From UBA2256 sp964531105 (lineage in GTDB: Bacteria; Spirochaetota; Spirochaetia; Treponematales; Rectinemataceae): a DNA stretch of 64,000 nucleotides. Made by a program: the position numbers and the translations under genes. The stretch spans positions 4,716-68,715 of the forward strand of contig CAZHFN010000010.1 of the NCBI GenBank assembly GCA_964531105.1, in the 5' to 3' direction. The notes beneath the pieces are model-generated. The model was not told the origin of the DNA, did no database searches, and worked only from the letters and a program-made list of their open reading frames with translations. Positions 43,797 to 52,773 of this stretch are shown here, piece after piece. Every line of letters begins with the position of its first letter. Position 1 is the first letter of the stretch.

Positions 43797-45095
43797 TCAG
43801 CCTCTTACGTTGTAAAAAACTTTCTTTCCCCAATACTCCGCGATGCCTTCCATCTCGTCTTCAATGCGCATCAGCTGGTTGTACTTGCAGATGCGGTCGG
43901 TACGGGACATGGAGCCGGTCTTGATCTGGCCGGTTTCCTTGGCCACCGTGAGGTCGGCGATGAAGGAATCCTCTGTCTCGCCCGAGCGGTGAGAGACAAC
44001 TGCGGTGTAACCCACGCGCTTGGCCATATCGATGGCTTCGATCGTCTCGGTGACCGTGCCGATCTGGTTGAGCTTTATGAGGATGGAGTTGCAGGCGCCC
44101 ATATCAATGCCCTTCTCCAGGCGCTTGGTGTTGGTGACGAAGAAGTCGTCGCCCATGATCTGGATCTTGCCGCCTAAGGCCTTGGTGAGCTTGACGTAGC
44201 CTTCCCAGTCGTTCTGGTCCAGACCGTCCTCGATGGAGATGATGGGGTATTTGTTTACCCATTTGGTATAGAGCTCGATCATTTCGTCGGCGGTAAAGAG
44301 CTTGTCGGGATTGGTCTTCCAGAACTTGTAACCCTTGCGACCGCCCTCGTCGAATAGCTCGCTGGAGGCGCAGTCTAAAGCGATGGCGATCTGCTCGCCG
44401 GGCTTATAGCCGGCCTTCTCGATAGCCTTCATGATGAACTGCAGGGCTTCCTCGTTGTCCAGATTGGGAGCGAAACCGCCCTCGTCGCCCACGGAGGTGT
44501 TGTGGCCCGCGCCCTTCAAGAGGTTCTTCAGGTTGTGGAACACCTCGGCGGTCATGCGCACCGCCTCGCGGAAGCTTCCAGCGCCTACGGGCATGACCAT
44601 GAACTCCTGGAAATCGATCTTGTTGTCGGCGTGCTTGCCGCCGTTGATGATATTGGCCATGGGCACGGGCAGGAGGGTGGTGTGCGCACCGCCCAAGTAC
44701 TTGTACAGAGGAAGCCCCAGGTACTCGGCCGCCGCCCTAGCCACCGCCATGGACACGCCCAGAATGGCATTAGCGCCCAGCTTGCCCTTGTTCTCGGTAC
44801 CGTCCAGCTCAATCATCGTGCGGTCGATATCCACCTGCTCCAGGGCATCCAGGCCGCAGATCTCGCCGGCGATAGCGGTGTTCACGTTCTCCACCGCCTT
44901 GAGCACGCCCTTGCCCAGGTAGCGCTTCTTGTCCCCGTCCCGCAGCTCCACGGCTTCGTACTCCCCAGTGCTCGCGCCCGATGGAACAGCCGCGCGCCCC
45001 AGGGTGCCATCCTCCAGCACAACATCGACTTCCACCGTGGGATTGCCCCGGGAATCCAGAACCTCTCTGGCCTCTACATATTCGATAACGCTCAT
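43797..45095 (-). CDS. eno: Enolase
   Basis: Glycolytic enzyme converting 2-phosphoglycerate to phosphoenolpyruvate, 432 aa. Blocks include ARE(V)LDSRGNPTVEVDV at the N-terminus, GGxHADN-type GGKHADNKIDFQEFM, SIEDGLDQNDW, MGDDFFVTN, ILIKLNQIGT and VVSHRSGETED. ATG 45095 is chosen because AAGGAGA lies just upstream; a frame reaching 45131 runs into the promoter. Glycolysis links it to the pyruvate-yielding island next to it. Confidence 0.98.
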   Translation of the reverse strand: MSVIEYVEAREVLDSRGNPTVEVDVVLEDGTLGRAAVPSGASTGEYEAVELRDGDKKRYLGKGVLKAVENVNTAIAGEICGLDALEQVDIDRTMIELDGTENKGKLGANAILGVSMAVARAAAEYLGLPLYKYLGGAHTTLLPVPMANIINGGKHADNKIDFQEFMVMPVGAGSFREAVRMTAEVFHNLKNLLKGAGHNTSVGDEGGFAPNLDNEEALQFIMKAIEKAGYKPGEQIAIALDCASSELFDEGGRKGYKFWKTNPDKLFTADEMIELYTKWVNKYPIISIEDGLDQNDWEGYVKLTKALGGKIQIMGDDFFVTNTKRLEKGIDMGACNSILIKLNQIGTVTETIEAIDMAKRVGYTAVVSHRSGETEDSFIADLTVAKETGQIKTGSMSRTDRICKYNQLMRIEDEMEGIAEYWGKKVFYNVRG

Positions 45096-45120
45096 AGTGT
45101 TCTCCTTTATAAGAGTTTCG

Positions 45121-45156
45121 CCCCTGAACAATAGCGTTCAGGGGGGTTCTGGTCAA
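45121..45156 (-). promoter_or_regulatory. eno promoter overlapped by a hairpin/operator
   Basis: Minus strand TTGACC (45151-45156), 17-nt spacer, TATTGT (45128-45133). A 9-bp perfect inverted repeat CCCCTGAAC/GTTCAGGGG (45121-45129, 45136-45144) has the -10 inside its loop, so a bound protein would block the promoter. Confidence 0.65.
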
Positions 45157-45177
45157 GAATGGACGCCAGCCAACAGC

Positions 45178-47049
45178 CTAAGCCTTAGCGCCGTGAGCCC
45201 GCAACTCATCCCTATCCGCCTTCATAGCCTTAGGCTCGGGCACTGGCTTGGACCAGAGGTAGCCCTGGCCGAAATCGAAGCCGAGGGAAATGGCCAGGTC
45301 GGCGCATGTCTGGTTTTCAATGCCTTCGGCCACGGTGAGGGCGCCGATGTCCCGACAGAAGCGTACAAGACCCTGGACGAGGGTAGCTTCGGCCTTGCTG
45401 CTACGCGAACTTCTGAGCATAGACTTGTCGAACTTGACGATATCGACGGGCAAGGTGAGAAGGCGTGAATAATTGGAATAGCCTGTGCCAAAATCGTCTA
45501 TTGCGATAAGACAGCCCGCATCCCTGAGCGTATTCAGTATCTGGAGGCGCTGGCCTTCAAGCACAGCAAAATCGCTTTCCAGTATCTCCAGTATAAACGC
45601 GGAACCAGCTTCTTTTGCCTTGCGGACACCATCTTCAAGGGCGATACAGAATTCTTTTCTTTCAAGATCGCGCAACGCAATATTTACCGAAACTGGTCCG
45701 CCCTGTCCGCAAGCCATGGAGCAGGTTTTTGCAAAGACGAAATCCTCTATTGCAGCCCAGTGCCCCGTTACCGATGCCAGGGCCATAAAGCGGGTGGGTT
45801 CTTCATAGGTTTCGCCCTTACCCTTGAAACGCACCAAGGCCTCGTTGAACGCCACCTTTCCCGATGATAAAGAAATCACCGGTTGATACAAGACCGTAAG
45901 CGTCTTTTCCGAAACGTTGCGCGACAGCGTAATAAGATCGGCTATAGCAATTTCAGATTCGCTAGCCTTGCTCCAAGTATTCGAGTAAAGAGCTGAATCC
46001 AGGCTATTACGCTCCGCCATATCCAAGGCATCCTCTGCCTCATCCAAAGACCTGTCGGCGTTACCATCCTCCACCAGCGTATAGCCTATCCTGTAGCTGA
46101 GTTCAATGTTCTTGCCCTGGAATACCAGTGGACCTCGCAAGATTTCTTTAAGCTTTTCAGCGATGATATTCACCAACTCATCCCGTTCAAGAGCATGGAT
46201 AAAGCCAAAATCGTGGCCTCTCATGCGGAACGCCCTGCCCCCTAAACGTTTCTCGGCTTCCTTAAGCCGTGATGCGACAATAGACAGCACTTCGGTAGAT
46301 ACCGAGTAACCGAAAAGCGAGGAGAGTTCCCGAAAATTGCTCACTGCGATAAGACTCACAAAGGTAGGCTCACCCTTCTTGAGCGCCTGCTTGAATACCA
46401 CCAGCGAAGGCAGCCCCGTCGCCTTGTCCTTTACGATATTCTCCGCGAGCTCGGTGAGGTAGCTTTCCATCTGTATCCTGATCAGGTAGCGGAGGAACCA
46501 GAGCACGAAAAAGGTGGTGTGCAGGATCTGGATAACCCTGGGAGAAAAGTCGCGAAGCCACGACGAAGGATACCCAACAAGGTACGAGAAGAGTGTAGCC
46601 GCCACGACCAGGATCGCATAGACAAACCAATGCCAATACCATCGCGGCGGAGCAAGGCTGTCAAATATAGGAACCATGCAGAGCAGAAAAATAATGTAGG
46701 TATGATTGTTACCAGGATCGAAGGCGCCCCAGGCATAGGCCAGGGGATATGCGGCAAGCACGAAGGTGATGAGGACTTCCAGCCCTCGAGGAGAAAGCCG
46801 CCGCGAAGCTATAAAACCCGCAAGCAAAACGGCCTCGAGGAGCAGGAACGAAACCATATCCATGCTCTCGCGCAAGCGCCAGGAATTCAGGGCCATGAGG
46901 AGGCGGAAGGCAAAGCCGACGAGAAAAGCGACACTCAGAAAGCGCCGACGGTACATATCGGCTCTGTCGCGGATGGTTGCCTGCCACGAGTCTCTGCTTT
47001 GGCTGAGGCGCTTAAGGAAAGGCTCAGGACGTCCGGGCACGAAACTCAC
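45178..47049 (-). CDS. Membrane EAL-domain cyclic-di-GMP phosphodiesterase with degenerate GGDEF
   Basis: 623 aa. About five N-terminal hydrophobic segments are followed by a GGDEF domain (about 205-350) with RGHDF in place of GGDEF, so probably not a cyclase. The EAL domain (about 380-605) keeps its catalytic residues: NEALVRF, VNIALRDL, EILESD, DDFGTGYSN, KFDKS, AEGIEN and QGYLWSKP. It should hydrolyse c-di-GMP. GTG 47049 is chosen because GGGAGG lies 7 nt upstream; TTG 47055 is too close to it. Confidence 0.88.
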   Translation of the reverse strand: MSFVPGRPEPFLKRLSQSRDSWQATIRDRADMYRRRFLSVAFLVGFAFRLLMALNSWRLRESMDMVSFLLLEAVLLAGFIASRRLSPRGLEVLITFVLAAYPLAYAWGAFDPGNNHTYIIFLLCMVPIFDSLAPPRWYWHWFVYAILVVAATLFSYLVGYPSSWLRDFSPRVIQILHTTFFVLWFLRYLIRIQMESYLTELAENIVKDKATGLPSLVVFKQALKKGEPTFVSLIAVSNFRELSSLFGYSVSTEVLSIVASRLKEAEKRLGGRAFRMRGHDFGFIHALERDELVNIIAEKLKEILRGPLVFQGKNIELSYRIGYTLVEDGNADRSLDEAEDALDMAERNSLDSALYSNTWSKASESEIAIADLITLSRNVSEKTLTVLYQPVISLSSGKVAFNEALVRFKGKGETYEEPTRFMALASVTGHWAAIEDFVFAKTCSMACGQGGPVSVNIALRDLERKEFCIALEDGVRKAKEAGSAFILEILESDFAVLEGQRLQILNTLRDAGCLIAIDDFGTGYSNYSRLLTLPVDIVKFDKSMLRSSRSSKAEATLVQGLVRFCRDIGALTVAEGIENQTCADLAISLGFDFGQGYLWSKPVPEPKAMKADRDELRAHGAKA

Positions 47050-47203
47050 CGCCAAGCCTCCCGCGGAACCCCGCCCTGTTGCGCGAGTTAATATTCCGGT
47101 ATCAGGATATAGCTTGGCCAGGCCGCGGTCAAGGAAATACCATCCGGCCTGCTAGTGCGTCACAAACTTGCGTTTTGGCCGGACTTCACCTACGCTTGGG
47201 CCT

Positions 47204-49258
47204 ATGGCATCGGTCATCATCGAGCGGCTTCAGCCCGGTAACTACGAGGAAGACTGTGCCGCCCTCCCGCGCGACTACGGCACCAGAGCATGGGAGGACC
47301 GACCCGAAGTGAGGGCGGTCAGGGCAGCGGTTTTTTCAGCCCTGGACGCGCTTAATGAGCGCTGCGGCATTGAGGCTAGGTTTAAAGACCGGCCAGTCCT
47401 TGTAAAACCCAACCTCGTCACCGTGTACCACGACATGGGACTGAAGCGGAAATCCTACCCCGAAACCACCGACCCCCGGGTGCTCGACGCAACGGTACTC
47501 TGGCTCGCCAGGCTGGCATCGGAAATCGTCATCGTGGAATCATCGGGCAGGGGAGCTCCTACCCGAGGCTCCTTTAAAGTGGCAGGCCTGGACCGGCTGG
47601 CGCGGCACCGGGGCTGTGGCCTGGTCGCCCTGGATGAAGAGCCTGTAGACCGCTATTTTCTGCCTAAGGCGAGCGTGCAGCAGGAAATCCTGGTGCCCCG
47701 GATTTTTTCCAGAGTTGTGCGCGGCGAGGCTGCCTATGTTTCGGTGCCAAAACTCAAGACCAACCTCTACACGGAAGTCACCCTCGGGTTCAAGAACGCC
47801 ATGGGAGCCATCCCCTACAACCTGCGCCAGCGCGACCATAACTACAACATCGACCGCAAACTGGTCGAAATGCTCTACCTTTTCAAGCCCGACCTTGTCC
47901 TCATCGACGGAGTGGTCGGGGCGGAAGGCGAATGCCCCGCGCCTGTAGATCCCGTGGACTCACGGATGATCATCGCGGGCGACCAGAGCGTGGAAACCGA
48001 TCGTGTAGCCACAAGACTCATGGGCTTCAACCCCGCCTCAATCAGGCTCATGCAGGTGGCGGACGAACTGGGCTTCGGGGACCCCGACAACGTTGAAATA
48101 ATCGGCGACCAGAGCCCCCTCGCCTTCCGCCCCGCCGACACATCCCTCATCTCCGAGCGAATGCAAAGCGCCTTCCCTACGGTTAAAGTGCTCATCGGCA
48201 TCGACAAGGGCTTACCAGGCAATAGCGCCAACCCCGCGGGCGACATCCCCGCAGGCGACATCGATCCTCAAGCTGTACAGGCTATGGAAGCTTCCTGCAG
48301 AGGCGGTTGCGTCGCCACCACCCGCTTCGCCTTCGCGATGCTCGAGGCGGAGGGCGTTTCGATACAGCGAAATATCGTCGTCATAGTCGGCGCGGGCTTG
48401 AAAACAGGCGGTTGCGGCGCCAGCGAAGACGCTCGTGGTACCGGTAAAAGCACCAGCGAGAGCTGTGGCAGCCCGCTTTGGTACGACTACCAGGGCAAGG
48501 CCTACGATTTGGATGCCATCAAGGCGCTTCCCGGCAAGAAAATGGCCGCAGGCTCCTGTTCGAAAATCCTAGCGCCCTCTGTGGATCGGCACATAATCGG
48601 CTGCATGCCCATGCCCAACGCCCCGCACATGGTGCTCCACGAACTGAGCGGCCGGCCCTGCAGGATTATGTCGCTCAAAAACCGCAACCTCATTCCCATG
48701 CTGCTGGCCCTGCTCGGCCAACGCTCGGCCAGGCGAAGACTCATCAAAAAGGGCGAACGGCTCGATGTTCCCCTCGGGCTGGAGGAAAGCACGGCCGGGC
48801 CGCGCCTACCCCGCCCCGAAGAAGTTTCCCACGATTGGATCGAATGGCCGCTGCCTGCGTTGGGCGACACAGAGAAACGACAGCTTCTCGATTTTGAGGA
48901 CGACGCGGCGCTCGCGGGCTTACGGGGCATGCTTGTCTTCAGAACAAAGGAAAAAATGCTCTGGCGCCTGCAGGCTGTATTGACGATCATCGTCACACTG
49001 AGCCCCGCGTTGTGCGCCATCATATCGATGTCATTAGCTCCCGTGGCAGGCCTCGCGTGGCAGAGCTGGCTCGGCCTCTTCGCCGCCATCGAAGCGCTCC
49101 ATGCCCTGGAAATTCCCGCCGCCCTCAAGGCAAGCCGAAGCTTTCATGAACGGCGCGGCTCGACATGGACCGGAGGCGCGCGTACTAAGGCGATTGTCGG
49201 CACGCTGCTCACAGGCTATCCTTCATGGCTGCCGAAGAAACTGAAGGTTTTTGATTAA
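47204..49258 (+). CDS. DUF362-family protein with Cys-rich middle and membrane C-terminus
   Basis: 684 aa, well beyond typical DUF362 proteins. The N-terminal 330 residues carry the DUF362 pattern: VLVKPNLVTVYH, IVIVESSGRG, SVPKLKTNLYTEVTLGFKNAMG and VLIDGVVGAEGECP. A middle part has paired cysteines (SCRGGC, TGGCGAS, ESCGS, GSCSK, IIGCMP) that could bind metal or an Fe-S cluster. Two hydrophobic segments lie near the C-terminus. No enzyme role is known. ATG 47204 is preferred over TTG 47168. Confidence 0.7.
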   Translation: MASVIIERLQPGNYEEDCAALPRDYGTRAWEDRPEVRAVRAAVFSALDALNERCGIEARFKDRPVLVKPNLVTVYHDMGLKRKSYPETTDPRVLDATVLWLARLASEIVIVESSGRGAPTRGSFKVAGLDRLARHRGCGLVALDEEPVDRYFLPKASVQQEILVPRIFSRVVRGEAAYVSVPKLKTNLYTEVTLGFKNAMGAIPYNLRQRDHNYNIDRKLVEMLYLFKPDLVLIDGVVGAEGECPAPVDPVDSRMIIAGDQSVETDRVATRLMGFNPASIRLMQVADELGFGDPDNVEIIGDQSPLAFRPADTSLISERMQSAFPTVKVLIGIDKGLPGNSANPAGDIPAGDIDPQAVQAMEASCRGGCVATTRFAFAMLEAEGVSIQRNIVVIVGAGLKTGGCGASEDARGTGKSTSESCGSPLWYDYQGKAYDLDAIKALPGKKMAAGSCSKILAPSVDRHIIGCMPMPNAPHMVLHELSGRPCRIMSLKNRNLIPMLLALLGQRSARRRLIKKGERLDVPLGLEESTAGPRLPRPEEVSHDWIEWPLPALGDTEKRQLLDFEDDAALAGLRGMLVFRTKEKMLWRLQAVLTIIVTLSPALCAIISMSLAPVAGLAWQSWLGLFAAIEALHALEIPAALKASRSFHERRGSTWTGGARTKAIVGTLLTGYPSWLPKKLKVFD

Positions 49259-49261
49259 GAC

Positions 49262-49495
49262 TTGGCCCAATACCCAGACAGTATTGAACAAGACCGGAAC
49301 ATTGGACATTTAGGCAAAAATGCGGAAAACCGCCTGGACGAAACGCTCTCGGGAATGAGAAAACTGGCGCGAACCCTGGGCTGGGATATCGACTACAGCT
49401 GCGAGCATGAAGAGGCCGCCGAACGGGCATCGGCGAACATCACGCTTTCCGAAGCCATGCGCAATCCGCCGAAGGGATACCCCGCGAGAATGTAA
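49262..49495 (+). CDS. Possible small protein, unknown
   Basis: A 77-codon frame beginning TTG, 3 nt after the DUF362 stop, ending GYPARM. It lacks a clear ribosome site of its own, and most of its C-terminal half is charged or polar (HEEAAERASANITLSE). It could be translationally coupled to the upstream gene or a chance frame. No family recognised. Confidence 0.3.
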   Translation: MAQYPDSIEQDRNIGHLGKNAENRLDETLSGMRKLARTLGWDIDYSCEHEEAAERASANITLSEAMRNPPKGYPARM

Positions 49496-49510
49496 AGGCC
49501 GGCGGGCGCA

Positions 49511-49580
49511 GATAACGTCCAATCGCAACGGGGCAAAGCCGCATCACATCGCGGCCTTGCCCAGATGCGGCGGCGTTATC
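49511..49580. repeat. Long two-tier hairpin before the orphan gene (attC-like shape)
   Basis: Outer arms GATAACG (49511-49517) and CGTTATC (49574-49580); inner arms GGGCAAAGCCGC (49531-49542) and GCGGCCTTGCCC (49551-49562), with one mismatch, loop ATCACATC. Internal strands between the two stems differ in length (13 and 11 nt). The two-stem shape recalls an integron attC, but GTTATCG does not match GTTRRRY. 49496-49663 otherwise shows no gene. Confidence 0.5.
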
Positions 49581-49663
49581 GAGTTCTTCATGAATTGCTG
49601 CAATTTTTCTGAGCCGCACGTTACTTGCCGCGTTGGTCGATCGTTATAGTTGCAGGGGCAAAG

Positions 49664-50551
49664 ATGATTTTAAAATCAGAAGGGAAGCGATTCCAGTATG
49701 CGATTTTATTAGCGTCATTATATCTCATCGCCCAAGGTATAGATTTCAACCCCTTGCGGATTTTTTCTCCACTGTTGGGGATTATTCCGACAACCCATAA
49801 TATTTTCAACGATTTGCGTGGTGAAACAATATCGGCGATTAGAGAAAATTATACAAAGAGCGACAATGGAGAATTTGTAAAAAGCTCTGTTGATTTGAGT
49901 GTCATGCTTAATGCATTTCCCCATCTTAAAAAAAATCCCGGCATTTTTATTGTTGGTTATTATATGCACGATTTTATGGGAGGTATGGGATTAGCCCTGC
50001 CTTATAAGATTCCTGATGCTGATCCGGCGCCTGCAGACAGCGGAAAGTATATGGATCATTTTCCAGACCGTTCGAATCTTTTTAATAGTGATCCCGGTGA
50101 GGCATCGTTGCCAGCCAATTTTAAAAGAATACCACTAGAAAGCACCTTTGCCCTAGACGATTCGGACCAATCATTCATTGAGGCGGCCATCTTCTATAAC
50201 GAAATGAATGCCTTTGGCGAGTACTGGCATACTGCGTTCTGGGGAACAGAGCGTATCATTTCGGGATTGGATAATACCGCATTGATCAAGCGAATATCGG
50301 GCAAGGCTGATAAACCCCAGGCGTCCATATACGGCAGCATCGCAGATCACTTTAATATTCTTAAGTACCTATCCTGGAATCCAAAAGTGATCCACACCTG
50401 GGATTCAAAGGTCAAGGTTGTCTACTACACGTATTCCGGACATCTATCACACCATATAACCAGGCATACCCATGTCTTTTCACTTCCCAGCTACGAGCAA
50501 AAAACCGATCAGAAAACAATTCTTGAATTCGGCCAGGGGTACATTATGTAA
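49664..50551 (+). CDS. Uncharacterised protein
   Basis: 295 aa beginning MILKSEGKRFQYAILLASLYLIAQGIDF, a hydrophobic N-terminus that could be a membrane anchor or signal. The body has aromatic-rich segments such as GYYMHDFMGGMGLALPYKIPD, EYWHTAFWGTERI and TYSGHLSHHITRHTHVFSLP. The His-rich C-terminal stretch (HLSHHITRHTH) could bind a metal. No family recognised. Start 49664 follows an AGGGG; an earlier TTG exists at 49625. Lower GC than upstream genes. Confidence 0.55.
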   Translation: MILKSEGKRFQYAILLASLYLIAQGIDFNPLRIFSPLLGIIPTTHNIFNDLRGETISAIRENYTKSDNGEFVKSSVDLSVMLNAFPHLKKNPGIFIVGYYMHDFMGGMGLALPYKIPDADPAPADSGKYMDHFPDRSNLFNSDPGEASLPANFKRIPLESTFALDDSDQSFIEAAIFYNEMNAFGEYWHTAFWGTERIISGLDNTALIKRISGKADKPQASIYGSIADHFNILKYLSWNPKVIHTWDSKVKVVYYTYSGHLSHHITRHTHVFSLPSYEQKTDQKTILEFGQGYIM

Positions 50552-50569
50552 CTGGATGCCCGCTACTGT

Positions 50570-51919
50570 TTATTCGTATAAAGCCAAATACTCTTGGACA
50601 CGGCTTGCCAAAAAATATGGAAGACTGAGGAGGCGATAGGGCTTTCCTGCGGGCGTCCGGGTGGATTCCCAGGCAGGCTTACCCGCATAGAGTCGCACAG
50701 CGATAGGACAATCGGAAGTATCGATAAAAGAGTGGAGCGATCTGAGCGTGCCGCTTGTTCCCGACTTCACCTCTACGGGCAAAAGTCTTGATTGCCATTG
50801 AAGGATAAAATCCACTTCCGCGTTCGACTGTTTATTTTCACGCACCCAGAAATCAGGTTTTTTGAGGGATATGGAATTGGAGGCCATAAGTTCCTGGGCG
50901 ACGATGTGCTCCGATAGTATTCCTTTGTAGAGCTTGTTGAGATCCTGGATTCCGAAATACTGGGCTTGCAGACCAGCGGCATAGTTTAAAAGGCCGGTAT
51001 CTACCATCTGAAGACGGGGCTTACGCTTTAAATCAGGAATCAATGGAAGCTTGACTGACGTAGAGGGATAGCGGAGGTACAGAAGCATGGCCCGTTCCAA
51101 CGTTCGCAACGCGTTGCCCACTTCCCGCGACCTGTACGCAGAATTTCCGAAACGTTCGAAGGTTATGCGCTTTCCGGCCTCGAACGCCGCCGTTTCTATC
51201 ACATGACGAATGACGGTCACTTCGGTAGCGTTCTTGGCGTACTTGCTGACATCATCGGTATATGCAGTCAGCAGGCTCTGGAATACTACAGCTAGACTGG
51301 ATACATCGGGATTTTCTCTATAGCGGCTAACGACCTCAGGCATGCCTCCGATAAGCGTATAGAGATGGAATAATTCGAACAGGCGTCCTAAAGCCCACTC
51401 AGGAAAGGGTACTGTGGCCAGCATGCTTAAGGCTTCTTCCTCTCCCTGGGCCGAGAGAAATTCCGAGAAGCTTAAGGGGAAAAGATAGCGGTACTCCACT
51501 CTCCCCACCGGAAAGCTGATTTTATGAGTATCCAGCATTATCTCGAGCAGCGATCCTGCGCCGATGACATAGAGCTCGGGGAACTGTTCGTAAAAATAGC
51601 GAAGTATAGCCACCGCTACCGGGGACTGCTGGATTTCGTCTATAAACAGAAGAGTCTGTCCGCGGCGCTGCGCCTTCTTCTCCAAAAAGATGCGCTGTAA
51701 TGTAGCATCCGGCGACAGGGATCCATCGAACAAACGTCGATCGCCGGGCAAATCGAGATTGAGATATACGAATGAATCGAAGGACTGTCCGAAGCGCTTG
51801 ACTACCGTGGTCTTCCCCACCTGCCTCGCGCCCCGCAGCACCAGAGGTTTGCGCTGTTCAGATAATTTCCACGCTTCCAGATCCTTGAGGATGGTCCTAT
51901 TGAATACCCTGGATTCCAT
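50570..51919 (-). CDS. AAA-type ATPase with DUF4143
   Basis: 449 aa. Walker A GARQVGKTTVVK (about residue 32) and Walker B LLFIDEIQQ are intact, followed by AGSLLEIML (sensor-like). The C-terminal DUF4143 domain is nuclease-like, with KPDFWVRENKQSNAEVDFILQW and VEVKSG; these match the PD-(D/E)xK pattern (D...EVK). The family is common in accessory DNA and its biology is unsettled. The start at 51919 follows a weak site; three ~33-bp repeats sit in its upstream region. Confidence 0.88.
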   Translation of the reverse strand: MESRVFNRTILKDLEAWKLSEQRKPLVLRGARQVGKTTVVKRFGQSFDSFVYLNLDLPGDRRLFDGSLSPDATLQRIFLEKKAQRRGQTLLFIDEIQQSPVAVAILRYFYEQFPELYVIGAGSLLEIMLDTHKISFPVGRVEYRYLFPLSFSEFLSAQGEEEALSMLATVPFPEWALGRLFELFHLYTLIGGMPEVVSRYRENPDVSSLAVVFQSLLTAYTDDVSKYAKNATEVTVIRHVIETAAFEAGKRITFERFGNSAYRSREVGNALRTLERAMLLYLRYPSTSVKLPLIPDLKRKPRLQMVDTGLLNYAAGLQAQYFGIQDLNKLYKGILSEHIVAQELMASNSISLKKPDFWVRENKQSNAEVDFILQWQSRLLPVEVKSGTSGTLRSLHSFIDTSDCPIAVRLYAGKPAWESTRTPAGKPYRLLSLPYFLASRVQEYLALYE

Positions 51920-51950
51920 AGCGTACCCCTGTCTTGCAGGATTTGTCATA

Positions 51951-52028
51951 AAGTCTAGGCAATTTTACGCCTTTCTTGTAATGAAGTCTAGGCAATTTAG
52001 CGCTATTTTGTCACAAAGTAGGGGCAAT
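51951..52028. repeat. Three-copy ~33-bp repeat array upstream of the DUF4143 gene
   Basis: AAGTCTAGGCAATTT at 51951-51965 and 51984-51998, and a diverged AAAGTAGGGGCAAT at 52016-52028 (spacing 33 and 32). In the gene's direction the core reads ATTGCCTAGACTTYATKACAA. Probable operator array. Confidence 0.75.
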
Positions 52029-52041
52029 ATGAAGAAAAGCC

Positions 52042-52437
52042 CTATTTCCAGTCTTCGAGTTTCAGGTTTTGGATTCGGGAAAACTCCGCGGTGTTGTTCG
52101 TAACCAGGATAAGGTTTTTAGAGATAGCCTGGGCGGCGATGAGCATGTCGTAGGGGCCGATGAGGCTGCCGCTACGCTTCAAATACGAGCGGATGCGGCC
52201 GAATTCTTCGGCATCGTCGTCATCAAAGTTGAGAAGGGAGAAAGGGGCGATGAACTGGGTCAGCGAAATCCGATTCTTCTCTATGTTCTGGCTGTTGTAC
52301 ACGCCGTACTGAAGCTCCGCCAAAGTGATGCTCGATAGGTATACCTTTTCCTTTATCGCTTGACGCAGCCGTTGCAGCACCTGGAGAGGCTTTCCATTCT
52401 TGATGAAGATGCAGATATTGGTATCCAGCAGATACAT
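52042..52437 (-). CDS. vapC: VapC toxin, PIN-domain ribonuclease
   Basis: 131 aa. PIN residues Asp5 (LLDTNICI), Glu41 (LAELQYG) and Asp97 (GPYDMLIAAQA) are present, followed by TNNTAEF with the final acidic side. Its ATG overlaps the vapB stop by one base (TAATG), so the pair is translationally coupled. Independent of the VapBC at 30.4 kb; the antitoxin type differs. Confidence 0.93.
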   Translation of the reverse strand: MYLLDTNICIFIKNGKPLQVLQRLRQAIKEKVYLSSITLAELQYGVYNSQNIEKNRISLTQFIAPFSLLNFDDDDAEEFGRIRSYLKRSGSLIGPYDMLIAAQAISKNLILVTNNTAEFSRIQNLKLEDWK

Positions 52438-52667
52438 TAAAGACCGTCCCGTTCCTGCATGGCAGGCTGCTCTCGTCCTTCCTGGACAAAATCGTCGGTA
52501 AACCCGTTAAGCCCATGCAGAAAGGTTTCCCATTCCTGTCCCTTGGGGTAGAGGATCACGGATGAGCCTACCTTCTGGATGAGCACTTCGGTGCCTTCAA
52601 AATTGAATTCTTTAGGCAGGCGCACCGCCTGGCTACGTCCATTCTTGAACAATTTAGCTGTCTGCAT
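52437..52667 (-). CDS. vapB: VapB antitoxin, AbrB/SpoVT type
   Basis: 76 aa. MQTAKLFKNGRSQAVRLPKEF is a typical swapped-hairpin AbrB domain start of VapB; the C-terminal part (GFTDDFVQEGREQP) would bind the toxin. ATG 52667 follows a GGAGG site. A palindrome just upstream is the expected autoregulatory operator. Confidence 0.92.
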   Translation of the reverse strand: MQTAKLFKNGRSQAVRLPKEFNFEGTEVLIQKVGSSVILYPKGQEWETFLHGLNGFTDDFVQEGREQPAMQERDGL

Positions 52668-52690
52668 GGTAAGCCTCCACACAAACAAGA

Positions 52691-52706
52691 ATATATCGTG
52701 ATATAT
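52691..52706. promoter_or_regulatory. vapBC operator
   Basis: ATATATC, GT, GATATAT: a perfect 7-bp-arm palindrome 24 nt upstream of vapB. Typical for autorepression by the complex. Confidence 0.65.
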
Positions 52707-52773
52707 ACCAAGTCAAGTCAACACCAGCAATACTTATTTGACGCCGATGATAAAGTGCATAAAATCCAATAAT

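Noticed and set aside
49310..49528. 72-codon minus-strand ORF
   Set aside because: Antisense shadow of the small plus-strand frame, without a ribosome site.
49511..49580. A confirmed integron attC site
   Set aside because: The conserved 7-mer GTTRRRY and its partner are not matched and no integrase is present.
51951..52028. CRISPR array
   Set aside because: Only three imperfect copies, no conserved full-length repeat with unique spacers and no cas genes.
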